Shown piece after piece: positions 56,728 to 64,000 of a stretch of DNA of 64,000 bases. The position numbers were made by a program, and so were the translations under genes. This DNA comes from Candidatus Woykebacteria bacterium RBG_13_40_15 (GTDB taxonomy: Bacteria > Patescibacteria > Microgenomatia > Woykebacterales > RBG-16-39-9b), in the NCBI GenBank assembly GCA_001816655.1, contig MHCP01000025.1, positions 62,001 to 126,000 of the forward strand. Reading direction: 5' to 3'. The notes under the pieces are model-generated. The model was not told the DNA's origin and did not search any database. It was given only the letters and a program-made list of their open reading frames with translations. How positions within the stretch are numbered: position 1 is the first letter of the stretch; each line of letters starts with the position of its first letter.

Positions 56728-58758
56728 TTAGATTTTAAATTTCCTGGCCTCTTTCACACTGATTGTTTTTGGGATCTCTAATTCTTGGTTTTTTATTTCC
56801 TGTATTTGATCCCGCAAAAGCGCAGCCTTTTCGAAATCCATTATTTTTGCAGCTGATAACATTTCTGCCGTCAAGTCTCTAATTAACTTTTTAACCTCCT
56901 CCTTTGGTACTTTTGTTAAATCAAGCTCGGCAGTACTTTCTACCTCTGGCTGCAACTGACGAACCCGCTCACCTATATCGTGAATTGCTTTTTCGATAGT
57001 TGATGGGCTAATTCTATGTTTCCTATTGTATTCTACTTGAATTTTTCGTCTTCTATTTGTTTCGTCAATTGCTCCCTTAATGCTTTTGGTAATGGTGTCC
57101 GCGTACATTATTACCCTACCTTCAACGTGTCTGGAAGCTCTGCCGATTGTTTGGATTAGGGATGTTTTACTTCTTAGAAACCCTTCTTTGTCGGCGTCCA
57201 AAATAGCAATCAAAGAAACCTCTGGCAAATCCAAACCTTCGCGTAGCAAATTGATTCCAACCAACACATCATACTTTCCAGTTCGCAAATCGCGTAAAAT
57301 ATCAACCCGCTCTAGTGTATCAACCATATAATGAATGTACATTACTTTCATATCTCGCTCAGCAAGATAATCTGTTAAATCCTCTGCCATTCGTTTAGTA
57401 AGTGTCGTAACAAGTACCCTTTGTCCTTTTCCAACTCTTTTTTGAATTTCGCTAATTAAATCAGGTATTTGTCCTTCTGTCTTTTTCACTTCAATTTCTG
57501 GATCGACTATCCCTGTCGGTCGAATTATCTGCTCTGCAATTCCGTTATTCTTCGAGAGCGTCAATTCATATTCGTCTGGTGTTGCACTGGTAAAAATAAT
57601 CTGTCCTGTTTTTTTCAGGAACTCTTCGAAAGTCAAAGGTCTATTGTCTATTGCGCTGGGGAGCCTAAATCCAAAATCAATCAGCGTGTTTTTTCTGGAT
57701 CGCTCACCATACCACATTCCTTTAATTTGTGGAACGCTCATGTGAGATTCGTCTATAAAAGTGGCAAAGTCTTTTGGGAAGTAATCTAACAATGTAAAAG
57801 GCGGTTCCCCCGGTTTCCTTCCATCAAAATATCGAGAGTAATTTTCGATCCCCTTAACGCTTCCTACTTCTTTGATCATTTCTAAATCGTACTTAACCCG
57901 ACTTGTTAGCCTTTGAAGCTCAACCAGCTTGTTTTCTTTTTTTAGCCTGCTACTTACGGTTTTAAACTCTCTTTTAATTTCTTCAAGCGGATCGTAAGGT
58001 AAGTTGATAGGAACATTGTAGTGCCGAGCTGGAAAAATGGAAATTTCTTCAAGATCTTCGATTTTCTCCAAACTGGTTGAATCAAGTTTTGTAATTTTCT
58101 CAACTTTTTCTCCGAAGAATGAAACTCTAACGACAAATTCTTCGTAAGCTGGGTAAATTTCCAACGTATCGCCTCTTACTCTAAAGGCCGCTCTTTTTAA
58201 ATCCAAATCGTTTCTTTCATACTGAAGGCGGATTAGCTGTTCCTTAACTTGATTTAAAGTAATCGGCTGCACATTGAAGAGGGTCAGAATACTCTGTCTG
58301 TACGCATCGGGTGAACCAATGTTGTAGATGCAGGAAACAGAAGCAACAATTAAAACGTCTCGCCTAGTTAAAAGCGCTTTTGTCGCGGCTAGACGTAGTC
58401 GATCGATCTCATCATTTATGTCCGAATCCTTTTCAATATAAAGATCAATTTGCGGAACGTAAGATTCGGGCTGGTAATAATCATAGTAAGAGACAAAGTA
58501 TTCTACGGCATTGTTTGGGAAAAATTCCCGAAATTCACTCGCTAGTTGCGCCGCGAGGGTTTTGTTATGCGCAATAACCAATGTTGGGCGGTTTACTTGC
58601 GCCACAATATTAGCCATCGTAAAAGTTTTACCTGTCCCAGTTGCACCAAGCAGTGTCTGAAATCTGTAATTTTTTTCCAAGCCTTCAACTAGTTTTTTGA
58701 TCGCCTCTGGCTGATCTCCAGTCGGCGGCCATGGCGCTTTTAAATCGAATTTATCCAT
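56728..58758 (-). CDS. uvrB: Excinuclease ABC subunit B
   Basis: 676 aa from ATG 58758. Walker A GATGTGKTFTMANIV, the beta-hairpin region YYDYYQPESYVPQIDLYIEK, helicase motifs (DESHMSVPQIKGMW, FTSATPDEYEL, NLLREGLDLPEVSLIAILDA, QTIGRASRHVEGRVIMYAD) and a C-terminal UVR motif (DFEKAALLRDQIQEI) are all present. Verifies damage and recruits UvrC. The ATG is exactly 6 nt after TATAAT (58770-58765), so it is probably leaderless. Confidence 0.97.
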   Translation of the reverse strand: MDKFDLKAPWPPTGDQPEAIKKLVEGLEKNYRFQTLLGATGTGKTFTMANIVAQVNRPTLVIAHNKTLAAQLASEFREFFPNNAVEYFVSYYDYYQPESYVPQIDLYIEKDSDINDEIDRLRLAATKALLTRRDVLIVASVSCIYNIGSPDAYRQSILTLFNVQPITLNQVKEQLIRLQYERNDLDLKRAAFRVRGDTLEIYPAYEEFVVRVSFFGEKVEKITKLDSTSLEKIEDLEEISIFPARHYNVPINLPYDPLEEIKREFKTVSSRLKKENKLVELQRLTSRVKYDLEMIKEVGSVKGIENYSRYFDGRKPGEPPFTLLDYFPKDFATFIDESHMSVPQIKGMWYGERSRKNTLIDFGFRLPSAIDNRPLTFEEFLKKTGQIIFTSATPDEYELTLSKNNGIAEQIIRPTGIVDPEIEVKKTEGQIPDLISEIQKRVGKGQRVLVTTLTKRMAEDLTDYLAERDMKVMYIHYMVDTLERVDILRDLRTGKYDVLVGINLLREGLDLPEVSLIAILDADKEGFLRSKTSLIQTIGRASRHVEGRVIMYADTITKSIKGAIDETNRRRKIQVEYNRKHRISPSTIEKAIHDIGERVRQLQPEVESTAELDLTKVPKEEVKKLIRDLTAEMLSAAKIMDFEKAALLRDQIQEIKNQELEIPKTISVKEARKFKI

Positions 58759-58789
58759 CTTGTAATTATACACGGAAATAGTTTAATGA

Positions 58790-58827
58790 AAAAAGGAGAA
58801 CCGCCAACTGAAGTCACCAGCTGGCGG
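58790..58827 (-). terminator. Terminator of the 58880 unit
   Basis: CCGCCA and TGGCGG pair; the minus strand continues TTCTCCTTTTTT. Confidence 0.8.
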
Positions 58828-58879
58828 CGTTTCGGCGGAAATGTTTGGTCCCCAACCTTACCGAACTTAGGTAACTACT

Positions 58880-59062
58880 CTAAGCTGGCGGGCTAGTTTC
58901 CTTCTTATCCGCCGTCTCTTCCGTATATCCCATTGGTCGATGGTAATCTTCCTTCTCACGTACGCTCAATCCTCTGGCGGTAGTAAGTCGGCGAAAGTCC
59001 TTGGTCGAGACATACACCTGAGACGTAGATGTGAACGCATTTCTCTCTCCTCCCGTTTTCAC
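58880..59062 (-). CDS. Small orphan cassette ORF, frame uncertain
   Basis: 60 aa from GTG 59062, hydrophilic (STSQVYVSTKDFRRLTTARG, LSVREKEDYHRPMGYTEETA). The best ribosome site in the region, GGGAGGAGAG, instead serves an ATG at 59038 in another frame that encodes only about 24 aa (ending FADLLPPED). One of them is probably translated. A terminator follows. No homologue recognised. Confidence 0.35.
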   Translation of the reverse strand: MKTGGERNAFTSTSQVYVSTKDFRRLTTARGLSVREKEDYHRPMGYTEETADKKETSPPA

Positions 59063-59103
59063 AAGACTGGATATTAATATAGTACACTCAACCCTAAACT
59101 ACA

Positions 59104-59140
59104 AGACGGCTGGGAACCGGTGTAAACCGACTCCCAGTTA
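59104..59140 (-). terminator. Terminator of the 59969-59168 operon
   Basis: CTGGGA-ACCGGT..ACCGAC-TCCCAG arms form a long stem; the minus strand continues CCGTCTTGTAGTTT. Confidence 0.7.
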
Positions 59141-59167
59141 TTTTGGGCTAGGGGATACTCTTATGGC

Positions 59168-59374
59168 TCACACCCAAACGATAGTAGGATGGCTGTCACC
59201 TTGGAAGATGAGTTCAACCCCGATTGGAATGTTGTCATTGCAGCAGAACCTTGGCTCAATGCATGGTGGAAGCCTACCCGCCTCCTGCTGCGCGCGAAGT
59301 CCCATCATGAAAGATGTCACTGTACCCGAACGCCTCAGCAGCTCACGTATGATTTCTTCTCTCGTTTCCGGCAC
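59168..59374 (-). CDS. Orphan cassette gene
   Basis: 68 aa from GTG 59374 with AAGGAGG 7 nt upstream: MPETREEIIRELLRRSGTVT, then a cysteine pair (PRFCCNDN) and a hydrophobic end (PIGVELIFQGDSHPTIVWV). Second gene of a unit with 59475-59969, before the terminator. No homologue recognised. Confidence 0.55.
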   Translation of the reverse strand: MPETREEIIRELLRRSGTVTSFMMGLRAQQEAGRLPPCIEPRFCCNDNIPIGVELIFQGDSHPTIVWV

Positions 59375-59474
59375 GATTCAACCTCCTTCAGTCGAAAGGT
59401 TTATGACCCTGAACAGCTGTACTGACTCACAGTTATTTCGCAGCAGTCAGTTCGTTTCTCAGCTAGTAACGAGA

Positions 59475-59969
59475 CTAAGGTTCCCACAACCTCTTTACGT
59501 CCCAGACAGTAAACGTCTGGTTAATGACTCCAACGTAGACCGTGGCACCCACTGGTTTTTTACCCTTACAGTGGACTTTTCTGATCTCGTAACCAGCAGG
59601 TCTGCCAGCGAAGGTTCCAAGAGCAAGTATTTTTTCAGCCTTGCTTCGGAACTCTTCCTCCGTATCGGAAACAAATAGCTGCTCCGCTAGCCTAGTTCTC
59701 AGGTCCTGAATGCTAGGCAGTCTTCTCTGGAGCTCCTCCTTCCCAATAAGGGTGCCGTGGGGCGGAAGTGAGTCAATATTGGTGTCCGAAACCACAAGGC
59801 CCTCAGGAACTCGCGATATTTTCACACACTTCGAGAGACCCCCAGTAGCCTGAATAGTAAGCGTGATGGTCATCCCAAGCCCCATTCTGAGTAAAGCCTC
59901 ATAGAGGTAAACGCCCAGCATGGTAATGAGTGTTTCCTCAACGTCTCTTTCTCTAAGTCCCTTCCTCAT
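59475..59969 (-). CDS. Orphan cassette gene
   Basis: 164 aa, soluble, alternating helix and strand: MLGVYLYEALLRMGLGMTIT, PSIQDLRTRLAEQLFVSDTE, EEFRSKAEKILALGTF. GAGGAGGAG precedes ATG 59969. A promoter TTGACA-17-TAATCT lies about 60 nt upstream on the minus strand (60032-60055). First of two genes. No homologue recognised. Confidence 0.6.
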   Translation of the reverse strand: MRKGLRERDVEETLITMLGVYLYEALLRMGLGMTITLTIQATGGLSKCVKISRVPEGLVVSDTNIDSLPPHGTLIGKEELQRRLPSIQDLRTRLAEQLFVSDTEEEFRSKAEKILALGTFAGRPAGYEIRKVHCKGKKPVGATVYVGVINQTFTVWDVKRLWEP

Positions 59970-60163
59970 GATCTCCTCCTCGCTAGTTTCGACTAAGCGG
60001 ATATGTCTATGGGTTTATCAAAAGATTAACTACTTCCCCATCTTTTGTCAATTCTATTTATTGATTTTCCAAAAATACCCCAAAAAGTTGACTGGTTTTG
60101 ATTTATTTTTAGTTAGTTTGAACCGCTTGACAGTATCCGAAAATAAACCAATAATATAGCTGT

Positions 60164-60781
60164 ATGCCTCCAGTAATTTACAAGAGAGAACGCGATCTTT
60201 TAGACTTCATTTCCCAGTATATGCAGAAAAATGGCTACGCACCCACCTTGGCTGAAATCTGCGATGGTTTAGGTTTACGCTCCCCCGCCACAGTCCACGA
60301 ACACATCCAAAATTTAATCGATAAAGGAGTTTTAAAGAAGGACGAGGGTGTTCGCAGAGGTTTGGAAATAGTTGATCAAAAGGTTATGGGTTGGGTGCAG
60401 AGTGCTGTTGAAATTCCTCTCATCGGAAGGATTGCCGCTGGTGCACCGATCGAAGCAATCGAGGATTACACGTCTGCGGTAACAATTCCACCAGATATGG
60501 TAGGAAAGAAAAAATGCTTCGCTTTGCAGGTAAGGGGAAACAGCATGATAGAAGCAGCTATTTTAGATGGTGACTTTGTAATCTGCGAAGAAGCAACTGA
60601 TGCAAATAACGGAGAAATAGTAGTCGCTCTTGTTAATGACAATTTTGCTACCCTAAAGAGATTTTTTCGCGAAGCCGACCACATTCGCCTAGAACCAGCA
60701 AACTCTTCCATGAACCCGCTAATTACCAAGAATGCAACAGTGAGAGGTAAGGTCGTCGGGGTCGTGCGTAAATACCACTAG
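60164..60781 (+). CDS. lexA: LexA repressor
   Basis: 205 aa. N-terminal winged helix (LLDFISQYMQKNGYAPTLAE, GLGLRSPATVHEHIQNLIDK), cleavage site Ala92-Gly93 in IAAGAP, Ser127 in RGNSMIEAAILDGD and Lys165 in FATLKRFF: the complete self-cleavage dyad. Represses DNA-damage genes until RecA triggers cleavage. TTGACA and TAATAT lie upstream with 6 nt to the ATG. No clear operator was found near uvrA, uvrB or uvrC. Confidence 0.95.
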   Translation: MPPVIYKRERDLLDFISQYMQKNGYAPTLAEICDGLGLRSPATVHEHIQNLIDKGVLKKDEGVRRGLEIVDQKVMGWVQSAVEIPLIGRIAAGAPIEAIEDYTSAVTIPPDMVGKKKCFALQVRGNSMIEAAILDGDFVICEEATDANNGEIVVALVNDNFATLKRFFREADHIRLEPANSSMNPLITKNATVRGKVVGVVRKYH

Positions 60782-62064
60782 CCAAAGAAATAACTTCCAA
60801 GCAAAAACAAACTAGCCACACTCATCACAATAAGTGTAGTAGTCCCAAAAATGTTCGATAAAGCCCCGTTGGTCCTCTGCCCTAACACATTTTTATTATT
60901 CCCAATAAAAAGTATCAGTAGTATTAACGGTGGGGCAATTAGCCCATTTATCACAGCAGTTATAAAAAGCATTTCTATTGGATTTATTCCAAGAAAATTT
61001 ATCAATAAGCCAATTAACGTAGCAACAATAATCACGCCATAAAATCCATGTGCCCTTTTGAATTTCAGGTATAAACCCTCCCTCCAGCCAAAAGACTCGC
61101 TAAGTGCATATGCGGCACTGCCTGCAAGTACAGGAACAGCTAGTAAACCAAGCCCAACTACCCCTAAAGCAAAGAAAAGCTTTGCTAAAAATCCAGCAAA
61201 TGGGAAAGCTCTAACCAATGGCTCTATAGCAGATGCAGCTTCCTGAGCACTATTAATTGAGGTTTTTCCCGACAAGTGAAGCGTAGCGTAAGTTGTAACG
61301 ATAATAAAAAACGTCGCTAAATTGCTCCAAAACATACCAATGGCCGTATCAAATCTTAGGTTAGACAAACTTCCTCGGAGTAATTTTGGTTTCCCTCGTC
61401 CGGGAGCTATAATCTCGTGTTTTTCGACTTCCTCCTCTACTTCCTCGCTAGCCTGCCAGAAAAAAAGATAGGGGGAAATAGTAGTTCCAGCAAATGCGAC
61501 AATAGCGGCTAAAAAACCTGTGTTGAATTCAATACTTGGCCTAAACAAACTTCCAACTACTTTGATCCAATCGGGCTGGACGACAAAAGCAGTTAAAATA
61601 TAGACCACCAAAACAGCGGCTAACCATTTCAACACTTTTGAATAAGATTTATAAGGAAGAGATATTTCAAGGGTGATTATTAAAATAGTAAACAGAACTG
61701 CCCAAGCAACAAACGGAATTGGAATAATCATATTGGCGCTTGCAGCCATCGCCCCAATATCAGCACCAATATTTATAACATTAGCGACCAAAAGGAGAAG
61801 TACGGCAGCATACATAAAAGGTTTGGCGTAATGCAATCTCAGTACTCCAGCCAAACCCTGACCAGTAACAAGTCCGATCCTGCCGCACATTTCCTGTGTT
61901 GCGACCATCAAAGGATACAAAAATAAGGTCAGCCAATTTAAAGCCAAACCAAATGCCGCACCAGCAATCGAATAAGTGGCAATTCCCGATGGATCGTCAT
62001 CAGAGGCGCCCGTAATAACTCCAGGACCAAGTTTCGCAAAAAACCTCTTTACGTTCTTAAACAT
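60778..62064 (-). CDS. NRAMP-related divalent metal transporter
   Basis: 428 aa with about 11 helices. Helix 1 has GASDDDPSGIATYS (canonical NRAMP: DPGN) and helix 6 has TTISPYLFFWQASEE where Mn/Fe transporters have a methionine before the Pro-His. Replacement of that methionine is typical of NRAMP-related magnesium transporters (NRMT), so Mg2+ or Mn2+ is likely. Its stop codon overlaps that of lexA; its start overlaps dedA by 8 nt. Confidence 0.78.
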   Translation of the reverse strand: MFKNVKRFFAKLGPGVITGASDDDPSGIATYSIAGAAFGLALNWLTLFLYPLMVATQEMCGRIGLVTGQGLAGVLRLHYAKPFMYAAVLLLLVANVINIGADIGAMAASANMIIPIPFVAWAVLFTILIITLEISLPYKSYSKVLKWLAAVLVVYILTAFVVQPDWIKVVGSLFRPSIEFNTGFLAAIVAFAGTTISPYLFFWQASEEVEEEVEKHEIIAPGRGKPKLLRGSLSNLRFDTAIGMFWSNLATFFIIVTTYATLHLSGKTSINSAQEAASAIEPLVRAFPFAGFLAKLFFALGVVGLGLLAVPVLAGSAAYALSESFGWREGLYLKFKRAHGFYGVIIVATLIGLLINFLGINPIEMLFITAVINGLIAPPLILLILFIGNNKNVLGQRTNGALSNIFGTTTLIVMSVASLFLLGSYFFG

Positions 62065-62686
62065 CTGCTCTCTTTAATTTATGATAGATGTAATAGCCAA
62101 CAAGTAAAATACCTAAAATAACGATAACAAAATCAAATTTGTGAAAATAAGGACCTAGAATATCCCAATTCTCTCCCAGTAAAAATCCAATGTAGGCAAG
62201 GATAAAAGACCAAATTAAAGAACCCATAAAAGTCAGAATCGAAAATTTAACAATCGGGTAACGAGCAATCCCAGCCGGCAAGGAAATATAGGTTCTAATG
62301 GCCGGCATTACTCTAGAACCTAAAACAATCCATGAACCGTACTTGTTGAAATATTTTTCAGAGGAATCGAGATCACTTTCTGTAAAGAGAATGAATTTTC
62401 CAACCTTCCGAACCAATCTTCTTACAATCCGCTCGTGACCCCAGTAACCAAGAGCATAAGCCGCCAAGGATCCCACAAGATTACCTAAAGCGCCAGCAAT
62501 TGAAACAAAAATCAAATTAAATTTGCCCGTAAACACCAAATAACCGGAAAATGGCATTATTATCTCGGAAGGAAGAGGAATGAGGGCCGATTCAATCGCC
62601 ATTGCTAACCCGACACCAAAATATCCAAGATGGGAAATAATTGAAATTATAAATAAAGAAACTAAATTTAAAACTTGGCTTATCAA
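62057..62686 (-). CDS. DedA-family membrane protein
   Basis: 209 aa with re-entrant helices and the DedA pattern ESALIPLPSEIIMPFSGYLV, GALGNLVGSLAAYALGYWGH, FNKYGSWIVLGSRVMPAIRT, YISLPAGIARYP. DedA proteins flip undecaprenyl phosphate or other lipids and maintain proton-driven homeostasis. Co-transcribed with the NRAMP-related gene. Confidence 0.9.
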   Translation of the reverse strand: MISQVLNLVSLFIISIISHLGYFGVGLAMAIESALIPLPSEIIMPFSGYLVFTGKFNLIFVSIAGALGNLVGSLAAYALGYWGHERIVRRLVRKVGKFILFTESDLDSSEKYFNKYGSWIVLGSRVMPAIRTYISLPAGIARYPIVKFSILTFMGSLIWSFILAYIGFLLGENWDILGPYFHKFDFVIVILGILLVGYYIYHKLKRADV

Positions 62687-62692
62687 TTTATT

Positions 62693-63538
62693 TTAGATAA
62701 ATTCCTTCAAAAGCTCGTCTATTTTTATATCTTTAAGTGGCTTTTCAACAAGGGTGTCTTCTTTTAACTGAGGCAGTTGATCCGTAAAAGCTGGTTTTTC
62801 TTCCTGATAGAAAACACCAACTGGTATTTTTTCGCTCCATTCAAAAGTCTTTTTGATTGCTGCTTCTTTATCCTTTTCCGCCTTTTCCAATTTGTAAATT
62901 TTTTCTCGCAAAAAATCGAAATTGTGCACTTTTTCGAAAGTTAAACATGGTTGTAAAACATCGATTAGTGAAAATCCACTGTGTTCTATTCCTGCACAAA
63001 TTAAATCGCGAAGAGCGTCTGTATCTCCAGCAAATCCCCTAGAGACAAAGCTTGCTCCGGAAATTATTGCCGTAGCTAGTGGATTTAGCGGCTCTTCAAT
63101 CACACCAAGCGGTGTTGATTTAGTTTTCGTACCTTTTTCACTTGTCGGGGAAGCCTGTCCAGTTGTCAGCCCGTAGATTTCGTTATTGTGAACAATTACT
63201 GTAATATCGTGATTTCCTCGTGCCGCGGAAAGAAGATGGTTTACCCCCTCGCCGTATGTATCGCCATCCCCAACAATTACTACCACTTTCAACCTATGGT
63301 TTGCCATCTTTACCCCACAAGCGACTGGAATAGATCTACCATGCAAACTCCCAACCCCATAAACGTTTAAAAAATTTGCCATATTGCCATGACAACCAAT
63401 ACCATAAACGACAACAATCTCTTCCTGTGAAGTATTTAGTTTTACGAATGCGTTTTTGAGCGACTGCCAAATACCGTAGTTCCCACAACCCGGGCACCAA
63501 GTCGGTTTATGGCCGGTTTCAAAATCGTGTGCTTCCAT
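62693..63538 (-). CDS. korB: 2-oxoacid:ferredoxin oxidoreductase, beta subunit
   Basis: 281 aa. CPGCGNYG near residue 15, GIGCHG, and the thiamine-PP motif VVIVGDGDTYGEGVNHLLSA ... HNNEIYGLTTGQASPTS are typical of the beta subunit of the two-subunit 2-oxoacid:ferredoxin oxidoreductases (KorB/OorB type). It converts a 2-oxoacid (oxoglutarate or pyruvate) to acyl-CoA and reduced ferredoxin. Its start directly follows the alpha gene's stop, so the pair is one operon. Confidence 0.9.
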   Translation of the reverse strand: MEAHDFETGHKPTWCPGCGNYGIWQSLKNAFVKLNTSQEEIVVVYGIGCHGNMANFLNVYGVGSLHGRSIPVACGVKMANHRLKVVVIVGDGDTYGEGVNHLLSAARGNHDITVIVHNNEIYGLTTGQASPTSEKGTKTKSTPLGVIEEPLNPLATAIISGASFVSRGFAGDTDALRDLICAGIEHSGFSLIDVLQPCLTFEKVHNFDFLREKIYKLEKAEKDKEAAIKKTFEWSEKIPVGVFYQEEKPAFTDQLPQLKEDTLVEKPLKDIKIDELLKEFI

Positions 63539-64000
63539 TTAAACCGCCTCCTTTGCTGCTTTCGCAATTTCTTCTGGATAAAAAGGCCGCCCATCGAATT
63601 TCAAGAGGCCTCTTTTTATTTCTATGCCTGTTTTTTCCCTTATCAACCTAGCTAGCTGACCGGTGTAATTTCCTTCACAAATAAGTGTTTTTTTAGCGGA
63701 GCTTAAAATTTTTGCTGTAGCTTCAATTGGGAAGGGGCTAATATAAACAAAATGTAAAAAGTTTGCTGAAATCCCTTCCTGCTTCAAAAGATCCAAAGCC
63801 TTCAAGATAGGCCCTTTGGAAGAACCCCAACCTACCAGAGTAATTTTAGCTTCTACCTCGCCATACAAGGTTGGCCCGGGAAGTCCGTTACTTGCCGTAA
63901 CTAGTTTCTTCATCCTTTTTGTCATCATCGAAACTCTATTATCCGGATCTTCAGAAACAAATCCAAATTCATCGTGCTCATAACTATTAGCTACGTACTT
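63539..64000 (-). CDS. korA: 2-oxoacid:ferredoxin oxidoreductase, alpha subunit, 5' end outside
   Basis: The reverse frame is open from the window edge: KYVANSYEHDEFGFVSEDPD, RVSMMTKRMKKL, ITLVGWGSSKGPILKALDLL, ICEGNYTGQLARLIREKTGI and LLKFDGRPFYPEEI. This is the C-terminal third of the alpha (or fused gamma-alpha) subunit. The ATG at 63928 is internal, not the start. Confidence 0.88.
   Translation of the reverse strand, partial: KYVANSYEHDEFGFVSEDPDNRVSMMTKRMKKLVTASNGLPGPTLYGEVEAKITLVGWGSSKGPILKALDLLKQEGISANFLHFVYISPFPIEATAKILSSAKKTLICEGNYTGQLARLIREKTGIEIKRGLLKFDGRPFYPEEIAKAAKEAV

Noticed and set aside
1..64000. rRNA genes, CRISPR arrays or transposase genes
   Set aside because: None seen on either strand; mobile signals are limited to small palindromes, repeats and toxin-antitoxin-type genes.

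Overview
The window looks like part of a Candidate Phyla Radiation (Patescibacteria) chromosome, most like the Microgenomates/Katanobacteria side, though the phylum is a guess. The reasons are an AT-rich background, a UvrC with no C-terminal HhH tail, a ThrRS with no TGS domain, very short proteins, isolated tRNA genes that encode their own CCA, and many genes whose -10 box lies only 6-9 nt before the start codon. UGA is used as a stop (for example in lon), so this is not a UGA-recoding lineage.

Layout. 1-4.5 kb: rpmI, infC (AUU start), thrS with a threonine leader-peptide attenuator, small membrane proteins, clpP. 5-15 kb: LiaF-like protein, metallo-hydrolase, MurT/GatD (lipid II amidation), two wall-hydrolase-like paralogues, and a tightly packed operon DegT aminotransferase - FemAB ligase - MFS carrier. 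15-20.5 kb: tRNA genes, a pilin-like protein, toxin-antitoxin-like pairs, a split PEP-synthase-like pair, DgkA. 20.5-24.6 kb: YidC, SPFH protein, MazG-like, PAP2, rhodanese. 24.6-33.3 kb is an accessory region: a decayed toxin-antitoxin pair, Fic, HicB/HicA-like, Phd/RelE, dispersed hairpin repeats and many orphan genes. 33.3-36 kb: HNH, PyrD, SOD, tRNAs. 36.2-38.8 kb: a GC-rich lysA-dapL-like operon. 39-51 kb: Lon, tRNA and tRNA remnants, peptide-binding protein, SecG, UvrC, transglutaminase-fold protein, response regulator and PAS histidine kinase. 51-60.8 kb: UvrA, a tRNA array with abnormal members, TPR protein, UvrB, more orphan genes, LexA. 60.8-64 kb: NRAMP-related transporter, DedA, 2-oxoacid:ferredoxin oxidoreductase.

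Two gene-expression styles are mixed. Housekeeping genes often have a -10 box directly before the start and no Shine-Dalgarno, so their mRNAs are probably leaderless. In contrast about 15 GC-richer genes without recognisable homologues sit as self-contained cassettes, each with a consensus promoter, a strong AAGGAGG-type site, one to three small ORFs (often starting GTG or TTG) and a hairpin terminator. The lysA-dapL operon has the same design. These cassettes look like independently acquired units.

The genes fit a small cell with limited biosynthesis but careful wall building (MurT/GatD, FemAB, hydrolases, DgkA, PAP2, lysA/dapL), nucleotide excision repair with LexA in one 15-kb stretch, and ferredoxin-based metabolism. 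The most unusual items are the thrS attenuator, the orphan cassettes, the tRNA array with structurally odd tRNAs, and tRNA-gene remnants broken by small palindromes.
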